Source: Apostichopus japonicus (taxonomy: Eukaryota; Echinodermata; Holothuroidea; Aspidochirotida; Stichopodidae). From it: 64,000 nt of DNA. Position 1 is the first letter of the stretch. Each line of letters begins with the position of its first letter. A program made the position numbers and the translations under genes. Positions 61,606 through 64,000 of the stretch are shown piece after piece. The notes beneath the pieces were generated by a model that did not search any database, was not told where the DNA came from, and saw nothing but the letters and a program-made list of their open reading frames with translations. The stretch is taken from NCBI RefSeq assembly GCF_037975245.1, contig NC_092571.1:12593917-12657916 (forward strand). Direction: 5' to 3'.

Positions 61606-64000
61606 TTTATTTTGGGGGGGTCGGGGGGAGATTGCGGGTTGAGGTTATTTTCAAAATCATCATTATTAGTTTAATTGTGTTGTTTGTTTTTTTTAGTTTT
61701 TTTTTTAGATTATTTCGTCTAGACCAACTGCTTCAAGCTATAGCTCTTACCTCCTATTCATTGTATGCTCTAGCTGTGCATAACTTACAGGGGGAAAAAA
61801 ACCCAAACCTGTTCCTTTAGGCTAATTCTGGGGCACTTTTTTTCAGGATTTCGACACCTCTACTTCCCCCTTTTTACGGACTCGCAATATGAGAATTCGC
61901 GACTGGAAGTGCGAAAATTTACAAATTTTGATGAAGTTGTGCTACTATCGAATGCACACACTATGAATAGTGATGAAATCGGGTTTTGAATAATAGATAA
62001 GTTCACAATGAATCTCTGGGGGGTGTCAGGAGTGACTTGTTCCGCAGAGAGACAGAGAGAGAGAGTAGGAATATGCAGTTGTAATACTGACGTATACACA
62101 ATGCCACAATCCCGCACAGTCATTATGAAAGGTTATATTAGGAACCTCACAGGTTTGCATTTTAATGGACTTTTTTTTTTTCAATTTATATCTATATCAT
62201 TTTACATGTATTTATGAATATTGTATAGCTTACATCTGTAGAGGACGATGGCAACCAATTGAGGGTCGACGCTCTAGGTGTATTGTTAGGATCAGCAGAT
62301 ATGTAGCCAAGGGGGGAGTTAGGGGGAGGGAGGGAGACATGGGGGTCATGTTTTAAAATAAATTTTCAAAATTTCTAGCTCACTTTACTACTGTACCCAG
62401 TTTTTATCAGATTGATGTAAATGTTTGCTTACCTGTCTCCCCACACTATATTTCTACCGTACCTAAAATAAACTGGTAACCTTCCAATGCTGTGCCAGCT
62501 ATGTCTGGAATTTTTCCAGCATATTTTTTGTAAATCATAGCAATTAACTTCAGCCCGTGAGAATCCTTTTGATTTAAACAGATCGATTAACAGATTTTTG
62601 TCCCCAAATGAGAGGGCATGCAGTGTTCCCGTTTTTTTGTTGTTGTTGATCGTTTTGCTGCAAATCGATTAAAGAAATTATAGTTATTAATGTTTATAGA
62701 ATATAACTATGTAAATGGGTTCTTTGTACCCATATGATAGTACCTTAATCCCTTAATACCCATTAATCTCTTACAGTACAGATCAATGCTTAAATTCAGG
62801 TTTCTACTGATTTCTTTACTCCTTGAAGGTCATAGTTCAATTGCAGTGCATCAAGGCCTGCAGAATTAAATGTTTCAATTGTTTCATATTTTTGTCTTCA
62901 TATTAGCCTACAGTTTAATAATGAAATATAAAACAGTTAACTTATTAACCAGCTTTTTAGGTTTTACCTTAAGTTATATCTGAGTTATATCTCAAAAAGA
63001 CCGTTTTCTATGAGATAAAAAAGCCAAGTTTATTGAACTCAGCCTAAAGTTACCTGACTTTGGTATCGAATATATGCATATATATACACGGAATAACGGA
63101 AAAACTGTTAAACAACTACGCTGCATTTAGAGAAATATATGTATAAATATATATATATATATTTATATAGATATATATTGTATAAAATTATTTTGCAAAA
63201 TCAAATTGCTTTAAAAATCTGCTTTAAATTTACGGGCACAAATCAATTTGATTTTTGTACAGTATAATGCACTCTCCTTGCGCTGTGGGACGTGCGTTCC
63301 TCACATGAGCACAATCTCACAATGCTGCACAGCAATATAGCACATAAATAAATATATATATATAAATATATATATAGTTGATATGGTGATAAAGTACAGT
63401 AGCTACTTTCATACTGGTGTTTTGGTGATTGATGATCTATGACTCTTTCTTTAATCTCAGTTCCTTCTGACCAGCTCATCTTCCGCTGAGAACTGATTGA
63501 TCTCCAGGCCTGGTCATCCGTGCAGTTTTAAATATCAGACCGGATATTAAGATAAAATATTGTTTTAAAATTGGGTTTAAATTCAACTGTCAAATATTTT
63601 GACAAACTTTAAAAATGTTTAGTGGCTGCTAAAGGTACATGGATGGAGTGTGGGTAGGGGGAGGGGGTTGGATCAGAGCATCGAGGGGTTTGTTTGAAAT
63701 TAATTTTAGAAGACGTAACTTAATTCAGGAATTCAAAGCCCTGACATTTTGCTAGCATGTTGTTTCAGCTAAAAATAAATTTGTATAGTTTTTCTTAGGA
63801 ACAAGGATGAACAACATTACAGAAGCAGGCCTAGCATTGACAAAATTTGAAACCAGTTGGTGGTTTCTAATGCAATAAACTGACTCCGTTATAATATAAG
63901 CAGAATTGGTGGAAAACATTAATTTTTACATCTACAGTAGATAATCATATTTCCTTTATGATCTTTCTTTTTAGTTGAGGTGAGGAAGGGGAGGGTGAGG
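61606..64000. other. No supported gene
   Basis: AT-rich sequence with a G-rich run at 61613-61628, a GA run near 62050-62065, AT runs near 63137-63175 and 63346-63375, and a G-rich stretch at 63652-63668. Short frames (61632-61820, 61860-62123 minus, 62008-62356, 63243-63479 minus) show no recognisable motif. Confidence 0.4.

Noticed and set aside
1-64000. CRISPR arrays, operons, rRNA genes or telomeric repeats
   Set aside because: The sequence is eukaryotic in character. No regularly spaced identical repeats with unique spacers, no rRNA landmarks and no TTAGGG arrays were seen.

Overview
The window reads as non-coding, repeat-rich DNA from an animal genome. It is AT-rich, has no operon-like gene packing, and contains tRNA-derived SINEs, a CR1/L2-like LINE, many short DNA transposons, long minisatellites and frequent G or C homopolymers. 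The repeat types suggest a marine invertebrate. An echinoderm is my guess, not a demonstration. No complete host protein gene can be supported. The only long convincing coding sequence is the reverse transcriptase of a 5'-truncated LINE at 41-42.8 kb. A few short stretches could be exons of a gene with very long introns, and they are listed with low confidence.

Layout. 1-0.7 kb is the end of a satellite array. 1.4-2.3 kb holds a tRNA-derived SINE and a tandem duplication that cuts through it. 3.2-6.2 kb carries three TTAA-flanked miniature inverted-repeat elements. 6.7-11.2 kb is a tandem segmental duplication whose second copy contains an expanded 42-bp minisatellite. 12-18 kb holds two SINE relics and AT microsatellites. 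19-24.4 kb holds two hAT-like MITEs with 8-bp target duplications and another TTAA MITE. 25.7-27.6 kb is a 1.87-kb TTAA-flanked element with long inverted repeats and the start of a THAP zinc-finger reading frame. 28.3-29.3 kb and 31.0-32.1 kb are tandem arrays. 33.7-39.0 kb holds three more TTAA elements, one interrupted by a SINE, and a duplicated AT/CA microsatellite. 41-42.9 kb is the LINE and 43.0-43.3 kb a SINE fragment next to an 18-bp array. 50-53 kb has two strand-asymmetric pyrimidine tracts. 58.1-58.3 kb is a near-perfect 44-bp-arm inverted repeat enclosing a second palindrome. 60.8-61.6 kb is a foldback-like element whose inverted arms are tandem repeats of a 22-bp unit.

The most coherent biological story is a set of TTAA-target DNA transposons. 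Several unrelated MITE families share termini of the form TTAA-AGG, and one larger element has TTAA-AGACC ends and a THAP-type zinc finger. This combination matches the Kolobok superfamily and the T2-type MITEs described in Xenopus. The larger element could be a decayed relative of the element that mobilised the small ones, but it does not share their internal sequence. The SINEs have tRNA promoters, and one has a 3' tail resembling LINE tails present in the same window, which is the usual sign of LINE-dependent retroposition.
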